From NCBI GenBank assembly GCA_022579005.1, contig MU401878.1, positions 1 to 19,366 on the forward strand: a stretch of DNA of 19,366 nucleotides, read 5' to 3'. Of the stretch, positions 9,598 through 19,366 are shown in pieces; position 1 is the stretch's first letter, and every line of letters starts with the position of its first letter. The DNA is from Poronia punctata. Taxonomy: Eukaryota; Ascomycota; Sordariomycetes; Xylariales; Xylariaceae. The position numbers were made by a program, and so were the translations under genes. Under the pieces are notes generated by a model. The model made no database searches, had not been told where the DNA came from, and saw only the letters and a program-made list of their open reading frames with translations.

Positions 9598-10700
9598 TGC
9601 GATAAAATTGAAGATTTTTAAAGATCACTTTAACTTTACACTAAAAGAGGTCTAGCTAAAGTAAACGCATTAACTAGGTTTTAAGGGCTTTACGTTAATT
9701 ATAGCTTTATAAAGGTATTCTAAAAAGTATAACTTAGTATATTGTATATATAATAAATAGCTAAGTATTTAGGTTTAAAAAGTAATGCAAAAATAATAGC
9801 TATATATATAAAAATAAAAATCAAGCTAGCCTTTTTTAGTTTTATAGCTACTTTATAATATAAAGTGTAACTAGTATATATGCTAATTATATTACAATCT
9901 TTTTTAGCTAAAAAGGTTGCTGTTTTTAGCACTTTAAAGCTAAAATAAGTTAACATATTATAAAAACTCTTTTTTTAGCAAAATTAGTATAATACCCTAT
10001 TGTTTTATTATTTAATAGGCTTTCTATAGCTATTTAACGCTATTAAAGATTTTATTTATTAAAATTGCCTATTACTACTTTTAATAATAGCTTGCTTTAG
10101 TTGCTAAAACTTTACTTTAGCTATTATAGCGTTAAAAGCTGCTATATTTACGCACTACTATACTTAACCTTTTTACTTATAAAAATAAATAAGCTAAAAA
10201 CAAGTTATATACTAAAAAAAGTTTTATTAACTTTATAATATAAAGTAGTAGCTAGACTTAAACTTATATTAGCAGCAAATTGCTTTAGCGTACTTTGTTA
10301 ATATTGCTATAATATAATATTTTTAATAGTAAATTTAAGTATATATTTATTTACTTTTATAAAAAAACTATAAAGCTTATACTAAGTTTAATACTATTAT
10401 ACTTTTTTAAAAAACTTTTTAGCTAGCAATGCCTTTAGCTTTTAATTATAATTACTATTAATAAAAAACTTTTTATTTAATAAGCATATTATTAATACTT
10501 TAAATAAAGTGCTTATTACCTTAGTATTTTTTTATAAAAAAGTAATTAAAACTATACTTGCTAAAAATTATAGCAAAGCTTTTAAAGTGCTTTAAATATT
10601 TAGTTTAGTAAACCTAGTTTAATAGATTATATTCACTATATTTAGCAAAGTAAAAGGTAAGAAACGGTGCTAAGATTAGCGTAGCTAGTATATATATTAA
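9598..10700. other. Decayed region starting with a less eroded patch
   Basis: The first about 120 bp (9601-9720) hold 33 G or C of 120 by hand count, roughly twice the surrounding level, and keep CpA and CpG dinucleotides lost elsewhere. In the plus frame beginning at 9601 the stops in this patch are all TAA, as mutated CAA codons would give, but TAA is also the stop expected in AT-rich DNA. The rest is ordinary degenerate AT-rich sequence. No family can be named. Confidence 0.4.
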
Positions 10701-10749
10701 ATATATAAAATTAATTAATATATATATATAACTAGTTTATAAGTACACG

Positions 10750-10774
10750 TTGCTTAACTTTTATAGTTAAGCAA
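10750..10774. repeat. Perfect 10-bp inverted repeat
   Basis: TTGCTTAACT (10750-10759) is followed by a 5-base spacer and its exact reverse complement AGTTAAGCAA (10765-10774). It would form a 10-bp stem and it keeps a CpA on each strand in DNA where CpA is rare. No adjoining gene gives it a function. It may be a transposon end or chance. Confidence 0.6.
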
Positions 10775-11096
10775 TACTTATATTTATTTTAGTTATATAT
10801 TAGTTAAGCAGTTTAACTTACGCTTTAATTATAAAAGCTATAAAATAAATTATGCTTATTATTTAATTAAGCAATAAGTAAAATACGTTTTACGCTTTTT
10901 ACTTTTTTAATATTATGTACTTTTTATTTTAGCTTTATTTTTAATATTATAATTATTAAATAACTTAAAAGTATTTTTACTTAGTGCTGCGTAGCATATA
11001 TGCTTTATACTAAGTATATAAACCTTTTTTTTTATTAGTTATTATATATAATTTTATTATTAATAAACTTAAAATAATTATAGCATAATTTATAAA

Positions 11097-11125
11097 GCGC
11101 GCAGTTAATTTCTTAATTAACGCGC
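11097..11125. repeat. GC-bearing imperfect inverted repeat
   Basis: GCGCGC (11097-11102) and GTTAATT (11104-11110) face AATTAAC (11115-11121) and GCGC (11122-11125) across the loop TCTT. They form a 7-bp plus 4-bp stem with one bulged A. Several CpG steps survive here inside DNA where CpG is nearly absent. The role is unknown. Confidence 0.5.
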
Positions 11126-12120
11126 TATATATATTATATTTTTTAAAATAAGCTTTGCTTATTTTTTTAATATTAAATTAATTATAGCTTAATTTGCTAA
11201 TATATGCTAAATGTTTTTTTATTTTAATAGTAACTACTTAATTATTTTTAAAGTAAACTTATTATTTATAATATACTTTTTATTTAAACTAAATAGTTTA
11301 AATGTTATAATAAAGCTTTTTTAACTTTTATAATATAAAAAAAAACATATAAAAATAAAACTTAATTTTTAAATTAAATTTAAACGTAATAAATTAAGCA
11401 TAATTAATTAAATCTTTTTTTATTAATATAGTAAGTAAAATAAGTATAAAAAAAGTAGCTTAAAGTAACTAGTACTTATAGCTTTTATAGTTATATTTAG
11501 CTAAAGGTTTTATAAAAACTTTAAAAAATATATATTTAGTACTTTATTTAACTGCTTATTTTATAATTAAATTTTTTGCTTATACTTTATATTTTATTAA
11601 GTATAAACTTTATACTTTTACTATTAAAAAGTTTTTAAATACTTTAAATACTTTTATTTAATTATATAGTACTTATATTTTAATTAAGTATACTTTTATA
11701 AGTATTTTTAATTAAGTTTATTTATACTTAGCGCTTAAAGTACTTTATACTTATATACTAGTTTTTTTTGTACACTTATATTTTTTAATTACTAAAAGTG
11801 TTTTTTGCTAAGTACTAACTTTTTAATTTAAATTAGTACTTTAACTACTAGTTATTATAGTTTAATTAAAAAATAGTATATTTATTATTTATTTATTTTT
11901 ATTTATTTTTATACTAGTTATACTAGCTAATTATATAGTGCTTTTTATAAGCATAAAAAGTAAACTTTTTTTTACTTATATTATAAGCTTTTTTTAACTT
12001 TTTATTTTTTAAATAACTTATATATATAAGCTATCTACTTTTTAACGCTTTTATTATATATAACTTATTAATTTTAAGCCTTTTTTACTTAAAACTTTTA
12101 TCTTTTTATATTTTTATAAC

Positions 12121-13220
12121 TTTAATAAGTATATATAGTAGCGTTAAGTAATAGTATTTATATTCTTTTTTATTTTTTTTTATTTTATTTAGCTTATGCT
12201 ATATTTTTTTTATATTAACTTGTTTTTTTTTATATATTAGTTTAAAATCGTTTTAGCTTGCTTTTACTTTTACGCTTTACATTTTTTTTATTTTTATATA
12301 TTTTATTTTAATTTTAATTTTGCTTATTATATTACTTTTTACTACTATTTTATAAGCGTTTATATATATACTATTACTACTTTAGCTTATTAAGTAGCTT
12401 ATTAAATAAAGGTTATTTATTACTTTTAAAAGAAATTGCTGCTTAGTTTTAGTTTTATAAAGTTTTTAAATTTAAATAAATTATTTATATATATTTTTTA
12501 TTATATAATTATATTTACGCTTTTTTAACTTTTATATATTATAAATATAATTTTACTAAGTTTTTTATATAAATAAAAGCTATTATTGCTTTTTTTTTAT
12601 ATTAATTGCTTTATTGCTTTTTTAATTACTATTTTTACTTTTTTTATTAGTTTTTATATTGCTTTTTTAGTTATATTTATAAGCTTTAATAAATTAAATT
12701 TTATTTTTAATAAAAGTATTATATAAGCTTTTATTTTTTTTATTTTTTAAAAAATTTAAAACAACTTTTACTTTTTATGCTTTGCTTTACTTTTTACTTT
12801 TTAGGTTTTAGTATTGCTTTTAGTTTTTACTTTTTAGTATTTTTTATACTTTTGCTTTTAGCTTATTACTAGATTTTCTTTTTTAAGTTTTTGCTTAGCA
12901 ACTTTAACTTTGTTTTTATTTTAGTTATTGCTGCTTTTTTTTAAAAAAAATTTATATTTAAAGTAGTTAACTTTTTAGTTAAAGTTATTAAGCTACTTAT
13001 TATAATGCTAAAAAATATTTACGCTTACTTTTTTAATATAAACTTTTTTTTAGTACTTTTTTTAAATTTTTAGCTTAATACTTTTATGCTTTTTAGTTTT
13101 AAAGCTTACTTTAAGTACTAATAATGCTTTTTTTTTGCTGCTTATTTTATTATTATTTTATAAATTATATTATTAGTACTAAGCGCTTTTTTAGTTATGT
13201 TTGCTATTTTTTTACTGCTT
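12121..13220. other. T-rich, strand-asymmetric interval
   Basis: T greatly exceeds A on the plus strand across much of this interval. Hand counts give 39 T to 14 A at 12181-12240, 40 to 13 at 12601-12660 and 39 to 9 at 12781-12840, while stretches such as 12361-12480 are nearly balanced. Nearby regions such as 17641-17700 are close to even (30 to 24). No gene or simple repeat explains it. Confidence 0.5.
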
Positions 13221-16050
13221 TTAATAGTTATTATAAAGTTAGCATTAGCTATTTTAAAGTTATTAAAGCTAGTTTTTAAACTTATTACTTTTACTATTAA
13301 AGTTATTATAGTTATAAACTAATATAAATACTTTTTATATATACTTTATTATTTTATATTAATTTAAATTATATAATAAACCTAAATTATATAACCTTGC
13401 TTACTACTTTTATAAAGCTTTATATTTTAAGTAAATTAAAAAACTTTAATATAATATTATAAGTATTTTTTTTATTATATATTTACTAAACTTATTAACT
13501 TTATATTAGTATATTAATAAGCTTTATAGCACTATTTGCTTTATTTAACGTTTATTAAATTAAATTTTTAATAAAAATAGCAATATATTTAAAAAATTTT
13601 TAAAGTAAATAGTTAGCTTAAAAGTTATTAGTTTAAAGTATTAGTAGCTAGTTTAGCTTTAAAAGTTATTTAAAATTAAGTAGTATTAATATAACCTTTT
13701 TTATTATGTTTTTTTTATATTTTATAATATATTTATTATTTAGCTTATATATATTTACTAACTTATTTTACTTTATAATTTATATTATATGCTTTTTATA
13801 TATATTATAAATTAAATATTATAAAAAAGTATTTAAATATAGTATAAAAAAGCTTTTTAGTTAAACTATTTGCTAGTATGTTTTTAATTAAAATATACTT
13901 AACTTAAAAGCTTTTTAAAAATATTTATATTAAACTTATATATTTTATATATTTATATACTATAATTAAGTACTTTTTTTTTTTTACTTATTTATTATAA
14001 GCTTAATAGCTTAAGTATTATTATAGTAAATTATTTAATTTTATTTAAAGTTTAAGCATAGCTTTTTTAATAAGCATTTAATTGCTATAAGCTTTTATAC
14101 TATAGCTTTTAAAATAATTAGTTTTATTTTAGTTGTTAATATAAATATAATAAATTATTAACATGCTTTTTATATAATAAAGCTACTTAAAAAGTTTATT
14201 AAGTATTTATAAGTTAAGCGTTATATTTTTTTATTATTTATAAATAATATATTACTTATAATAACTAAAGCCTATATTGCGTTTAGTATACTATTTATTA
14301 CTATTTTTAAAGTATACATTATAAATAAGTATTAAATTACTTAGTTTATAGCTTTATAATAGTTTAGTTTAAAATTTATAAAAAAGCGTAATAGTAATAA
14401 AGCTATATATATTATATTTAGCTTAGTTATAATTATTATATAAATAATTAACTTAACTTTTTTTTAATATGCTTTAATTTTTTTTATAATTATAATATTT
14501 TTAAATTTTATAAGTTTTTTATATAATAAAAAAGTAACTAGTATTTAGCTTAAATTAGCTTAGTAAAAGCGCTTAGCTATTTTTTTAATATATTAGTTAT
14601 AAAATAAAATTATTTTTTTTTATTTATTTTAAACAATATATATTTTAAAAAACTCTATAATATTTCTTTAGTTTTTAATTTTTTAGCGTTTTTTTAATTT
14701 TTTTAATAATTAAAGCTGCTTTATACTTATTTAATTTATTATAAATAATTAAAAAGTTATTAACATAAAATATAATAAAAACTAATTAATTTTTAATATA
14801 TTAGAAATATAGTTTTTTAAATAATAATTTAAGCTTAAAAATTTTAAATATTAATATAAACTTTTTATACTAAAAAAGTAGCAAGCTTTTTAACTTATAA
14901 AGTACTTTAAGCAATAATATTACTTTATCTTTTTTATAATTAACTTATTTAATACTTTATATATTATAAGTTTTAATTTTTTATATATTATATTAAAAAA
15001 TGCAGTTTTAGTATTAAATTACTTAACTTTATAATTTCTTTTAGCTATAATTACTATTATAATTTTAAAGGTTATTGCTATTAAAGTAGCTATATAAGTT
15101 AACTATAAAATTTTTATTTACTATTAATTACTTTATATTATAAGTTATATTTTATACTTTATAAAAAAAACTTTTCTTATTAAACTTATATATAAATATT
15201 TATTTAAGTAGTAATAGCTTACTTTTTGCTTTGCTTTTAAATTTTTTTTTATTATATTAAGCAAAAGTATTTAAGTTAGCTTATATTTTATACTTTTTTA
15301 AAATTAGTTTTTTAAAAAGTACGTAGCTAACTCTTTTTATTTTAAAGGTAGCAGCTTAGTAAAATTATTATAATATATATGCTTTAATAGTACTATATTA
15401 ATTTTTTTTGCTACTTTTTATTATATTGCTGCTATAAATATTATATGCTACATTTTATGCTTATAATTGCTTATATATATAGCTTTTAAATATTTTTAAA
15501 AGAATATTTATAAAAACTTTATAAAGCAATTGTTTTTAAAAATAAAAATGTTTTTTTTTATACTATATAATAGCATATACTATATAGCTTAACTTATTAA
15601 AATTATTTAAGTTATTTAGCTTAACCTTTTTAAATTTTTAGCTTATATATAAAGCTAGGAAGTAAATTTTTTTTATATATTTGCCTTTTACTTTAAGCAG
15701 CTTTTCTTTTTCTTTAACTTAAAGCTTTATAAATTGCTTTGCTTTACTTTTTTTTTTTTTACTAAAAAGTCTTTTGTTTTTTAATAAAAGTTGCTTTAAG
15801 TTTTTTATAAAAGCATTAAATAAATTACTTATAACAATTAGCTTTTTTTCTTTACTACTATTATTTTTATTTTTATTATTATTATTTTTAACTTTTAATA
15901 AGCTTTTTATTAGCGTTTATAAAAGCGCTAGTTTTATTAAGATTTTTTAAAATTATACTAACCTTAGTTTTTTTAATTACTATGCTTATAGTAGCAAAGC
16001 AAACTTTTTATTAAAATATAACTATATTACTAGCGTAGCCTTTTTTAAAA

Positions 16051-16116
16051 AGCAACTATAATAGCAGCATAGCACTTTTTTTAAATAGTAATTATAATAG
16101 CAGCTTTAAAACTTTT
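16051..16116 (+). repeat. Short imperfect tandem duplication
   Basis: AGCAACTATAATAGCAGC (16051) recurs as AGTAATTATAATAGCAGC (16087), each followed by a similar CTTT-rich tail, at a 36-bp spacing. The two differences in that stretch are C/T changes. This is a local duplication of no evident function. Confidence 0.5.
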
Positions 16117-16426
16117 GCTTATTATATAAGTGCTTTTTTTATATATTGCTTAAAAGCTATTAAGCGTTGCTTAACTACTTTTTTTGCTTTACTTAGTTAC
16201 TTTTAATATTATACTTTACTTAAATTAACTTTTTTTATTTAAACTATTTTTAAATAGCTAGCTTTTTTTATATTTGCTTAAATTTAAGTTTAAACTTAAA
16301 AGCTTTATACTTAATATAAATTTAATTAAAATAGTTAACTTTATTTCTTTACTTTTTTTTTTATTATTATTGCTTTTGCTACTACTTTTTAAATAAAAAC
16401 TATCTTATTTTTTACTTATAAAATAA

Positions 16427-16550
16427 TTAACTACTTATTTTATAAGCTATTTAACTATTTAATATATAAGCTAGTTAATTATTTATTTTTTTAGTTAACT
16501 AAATTAACTTATTACTATTTATATACTTTAGTTAATTATTTATTTTTTTA
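16427..16550 (+). repeat. Degenerate minisatellite-like tract
   Basis: Units of 23-24 bp recur: 16427-16449 (ends TATAAGCTA) and 16450-16473 (ends TATAAGCTA), followed by variants beginning GTTAATTATTTATT. A 22-bp exact match links 16472-16493 to 16529-16550. The tract is low complexity, so part of the resemblance may be chance. Confidence 0.4.
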
Positions 16551-19366
16551 TAGTATATATAGCAAAAGTAGTAAAAGTACTTAATAAAGCTATATTTTAA
16601 ATTTGTTTAATTTTAAATAAAAATTTAAATATATTTTAAAAGCGCTGCTTTTAAGCTTGTTATATTATATATTTTTGCTTTATATTTAATAAAAGTTATA
16701 TACTTTTTTTATTTAATTACTTTATATTAACACTTTTTTTAAAGTTTTTTTAAAATTGCTTGCTTTAAACTAGCTTTAATAGCTTAAGCGTTATTAAAAA
16801 AAACAAAAGTCTTATTTACAAATAAAGTTTTAAAATATATTTAACTTTTTTTATTAATTTTTTAGCTATACTTACTTTTAACTTTTGCTTTTAAACGCTT
16901 TTAAATAGCTATACTATATAGTGCTTACTTTTAAGTTAATTAGTTTTTTATAATACTTTTTTTAAATACTTTTGCTACTATAGCTGCGCTTTTAACTTTT
17001 TATTAAATAGTTTATTAATAAAGTGCTAAAAAATTTAATTAACTTTAATAAATTTATATAATTTTATACTTATATAAATTTTTTTTTTATTTTTTTTAAA
17101 GTTATAAAACTACTATTTATTAAACTTAACATTTTAAGTTATAATAACTTTTTTATAGTAAATATTTATACTTAGTATATATTAAATATTATATATTTAA
17201 TTATATAACTAATATATATATATAGCTTAGTTTTAAATTTTTGCTTGTTTTTATTAATAAAATAATTTTGCTTTAATAAGTATACTTTATACTTATAAGC
17301 TACTATTTTTATTTAATTAAATTAAGTATTACTTATTAGTACTTTGTTTATTAGTAGTATATATTAATACAAATAATAATTAAACTAAGTATTAAGCTTT
17401 TTTAAGTAGCTTATATTATTATGCGCTTTAAATAAGCTTTAATTATATAACTATATAGTAGCTTTAATAGCTTTAAGCTATAGCTTAATTAAAAAACTTA
17501 TACTATATAATATAGTTTTAGCTTTTTTTATAACTTTTTTGCTTACTTATTTAGCTACTTTAATTAGTTTTTTTATATACTTTAATAATATTTTAATTTT
17601 AAAATTTTTTTTATACTATAGTTAGTAATGCGTTTATTTATTAATTATAATTATTACTTATTTATTATTATAGTAAAATAGTATTATTATAAGCTTATAG
17701 CAACGCTATATTTAACTTTTAAATATAATAATTTTAATAAAAACTTTTTACTAAGTTTTATACTATATTATAAAAGCATATTATATTTTAAAATATTTAT
17801 TTTTAAAAATAATTAACTAAAATATTTTATTATATTTTTTATTATAATTAAAAAAAAATTTAATATACTTTTTAAAACAAATACTTAGTATATTACTTTA
17901 AAGTTTTTTAAAAAATTACTTTTAATATATAATTAATTATATAACTTTTATACTTAATATATAATATTTTTTAAATTTTTATATTTTTTACTTTATAAGC
18001 TAAAGCTTTTAGCACTTTAGCTTTTAAGTACTTAAATTTAAAGTGCTATAATACTTTATTATTTTTTTATAGTTTTATAAAGTTGCTTAAAAGTTAAAAT
18101 ATTTATTTAGTAATAGCTATTATTAAACTAGCTATGCTTATTATAAACTTTTTTATATAGTTAATACTTATTATAAAATATAATTTAAAGTAAAAAAAAA
18201 AGGTTTATATTAAAAAAAAACTAAGTTATGCTTATATTATAATTTTTTAACTATAATATTATGCTTAATTATTTTAAAGCATAATATATAATTTAAGCTA
18301 TAATATTAATTTTTTTTATTTTTTAGCTTAGCTTTTAATATAATATTAATATAAAAACTTTTTATAAAATAAACATTTTTAAGCACTAAATCTTTTTTCT
18401 TTTTTTTGTTTTTTAGTATTAAGCATACTTTAAATAGTTTTGCGTTCTTTTTTTAAATTAAAAAAAAATGTGCTAGCTTTAACCTAGTTATTTTTAGTTA
18501 AAATAAATAATTTTATATTAAGTAACTTTATATAGTTTACTAAGTATATAACGCTATAGTTATTAAAAATAGTGCTATTTAATAATATATGCTTATTTAT
18601 GCTAATAGTAGTATATATTTTATAAAAATTATTTTAAGTGCTGCTAATTATAGTAATATTAATAACTATATAAACTATATTATATAGTAGCTATATTTTT
18701 TTAAACTTAAAAAATTCTTTAAGCTTTTATTACTAAATAATAAATTTTTTAATAAAGCTTAGCACTTTTTTCTTTTTTTTAATTTTATTATATAGCTTAC
18801 TTTTTTTATTGCTTTAATAATATTATTATATAGCTTTAAGCTTATTATTAATTATTTTTAGTAGTTAGTTAAAAGCGTAAAACTTAGTTACTATAAACTA
18901 ATATTAAGTATACTTATTAAGCTTTTAGTAATGTTTTATTAATTTTTTATAAAAGTACTTATATAATTTATATTTTTTTTTAACTTTTTAAAAAATAAGC
19001 TTTTTAAGCTATTTTTAGTAATAGTAAATATAGCTATATAGTTTACTTTTTTTTTAACTAGTATTTAATTACTAGGTTAGTTATAAGCTAATTTATTTTT
19101 TTATTATAAAAAAAAGTTTATTTTTTGCTTACTTATAAAAAAATTAACTTTTTTTTTATATAGCTTACTTTAGTTAAAGCTTTAGTTAAAGTATATATAA
19201 TAAACTTTTAACTATAAATAGCTTTTTAACTTTTTTAAGCTTATAGTTAAACTTTTTATAATAAACTATAATTTATTTTTTATATTATTTATTAAACTTA
19301 ATATTGCTTTTTTTAGCTTTTATAAAAACTTTTTAATATTGCTTTTAAGCAATAAAATAATAATTA

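Larger units (their letters stand above)
3885..19366. repeat. Extremely AT-rich, RIP-like degenerate block
   Basis: From about 3,885-3,950 to the window end the DNA falls to roughly 13-20% GC by hand count of single lines (8 of 60 bases at 12001-12060; 12 of 60 at 6361-6420). Stops crowd all six frames. Remaining C is almost always followed by T and remaining G preceded by A, while CpA, TpG, CpG and CpC are strongly depleted. This is the known signature of RIP, the C-to-T mutation of duplicated DNA in ascomycetes, and it fits an ancient transposon-rich heterochromatin block. No tRNA, rRNA or intact gene is seen. Mitochondrial DNA is unlikely because no protein frames or RNA genes survive. Confidence 0.88.
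10701..19366. other. Long degenerate AT-rich stretch without genes
   Basis: About 8.7 kb hold no frame, RNA gene or long internal duplication that I could find by reading. GC is near 10-15% in sampled lines. Only short inverted repeats, short tandem repeats and a T-rich interval, listed separately, stand out. The absence of long repeats by eye does not exclude highly diverged ones. Confidence 0.6.

Noticed and set aside
9720..9956. 78-codon minus-strand frame in the AT-rich block
   Set aside because: Its composition is Ile, Tyr, Lys, Leu and Phe as dictated by AT-rich DNA. It has no domain, no supporting context and the length is plausible by chance.
3950..19366. AT-rich block as a mitochondrial DNA insertion or a contaminating low-GC genome
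   Set aside because: No protein frame, tRNA or rRNA survives, and CpA/TpG are depleted while CpT remains. That pattern matches RIP, not functional low-GC DNA.
3950..19366. Centromere or telomere assignment
   Set aside because: No telomere repeat is present and no sequence marks a fungal regional centromere. AT-rich RIP blocks also occur as interstitial isochores, so location cannot be decided from this window.
3950..19366. CRISPR array or other regularly spaced repeats
   Set aside because: Frequent words such as AAAGCTTTTA and TTATTAATAT recur irregularly, as low-complexity DNA does. No regular repeat-spacer pattern is present.

Overview
The window looks like nuclear DNA from a filamentous ascomycete (Pezizomycotina-type fungus). 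It holds one intact, intron-less protein gene of ordinary base composition, a roughly 1,090-residue mitochondrial pentatricopeptide-repeat (PPR) protein. Next to it is a gene-free block of more than 15 kb with extreme AT content. The block carries the marks expected of repeat-induced point mutation (RIP): almost no CpA, CpG or CpC, stop codons in every frame, and decayed duplicated segments. The species cannot be fixed from the sequence.

Layout. 1-212: 3' flank of the PPR gene. 213-3494 (minus strand): the PPR gene, most like the Cya5/Pet309 family that supports expression of mitochondrial cox1 mRNA. 3495 to about 3885: its 5' flank, with a possible CCAAT box and an upstream ATG whose short frame overlaps the main start. 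About 3885-3950: a sharp drop to AT-rich DNA. 3950-19366: the AT-rich block. Inside it are an older tandem duplication of an approximately 0.85-kb unit (about 4070-5835, offset about 917 bp), a younger pair of approximately 1-kb direct repeats (about 6316-7321 and 8659-9597) flanking 1.34 kb in an LTR-like arrangement, a less eroded patch (about 9597-9720), and a long stretch from about 10.7 kb to the end. In that last stretch only short inverted repeats, short tandem repeats and a T-rich, strand-asymmetric interval stand out.

Function. Only the PPR gene is likely to be expressed. The rest is best read as mutated, transposon-derived heterochromatin (an AT isochore, or part of a pericentromeric or subtelomeric block; the window cannot say which). 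No tRNA, rRNA, CRISPR array, telomere repeat or second intact gene was found. I found no convincing new biological system. The most useful leads are the residual-base context pattern, the two duplications of different age, and the possible upstream-ORF control of the PPR gene.
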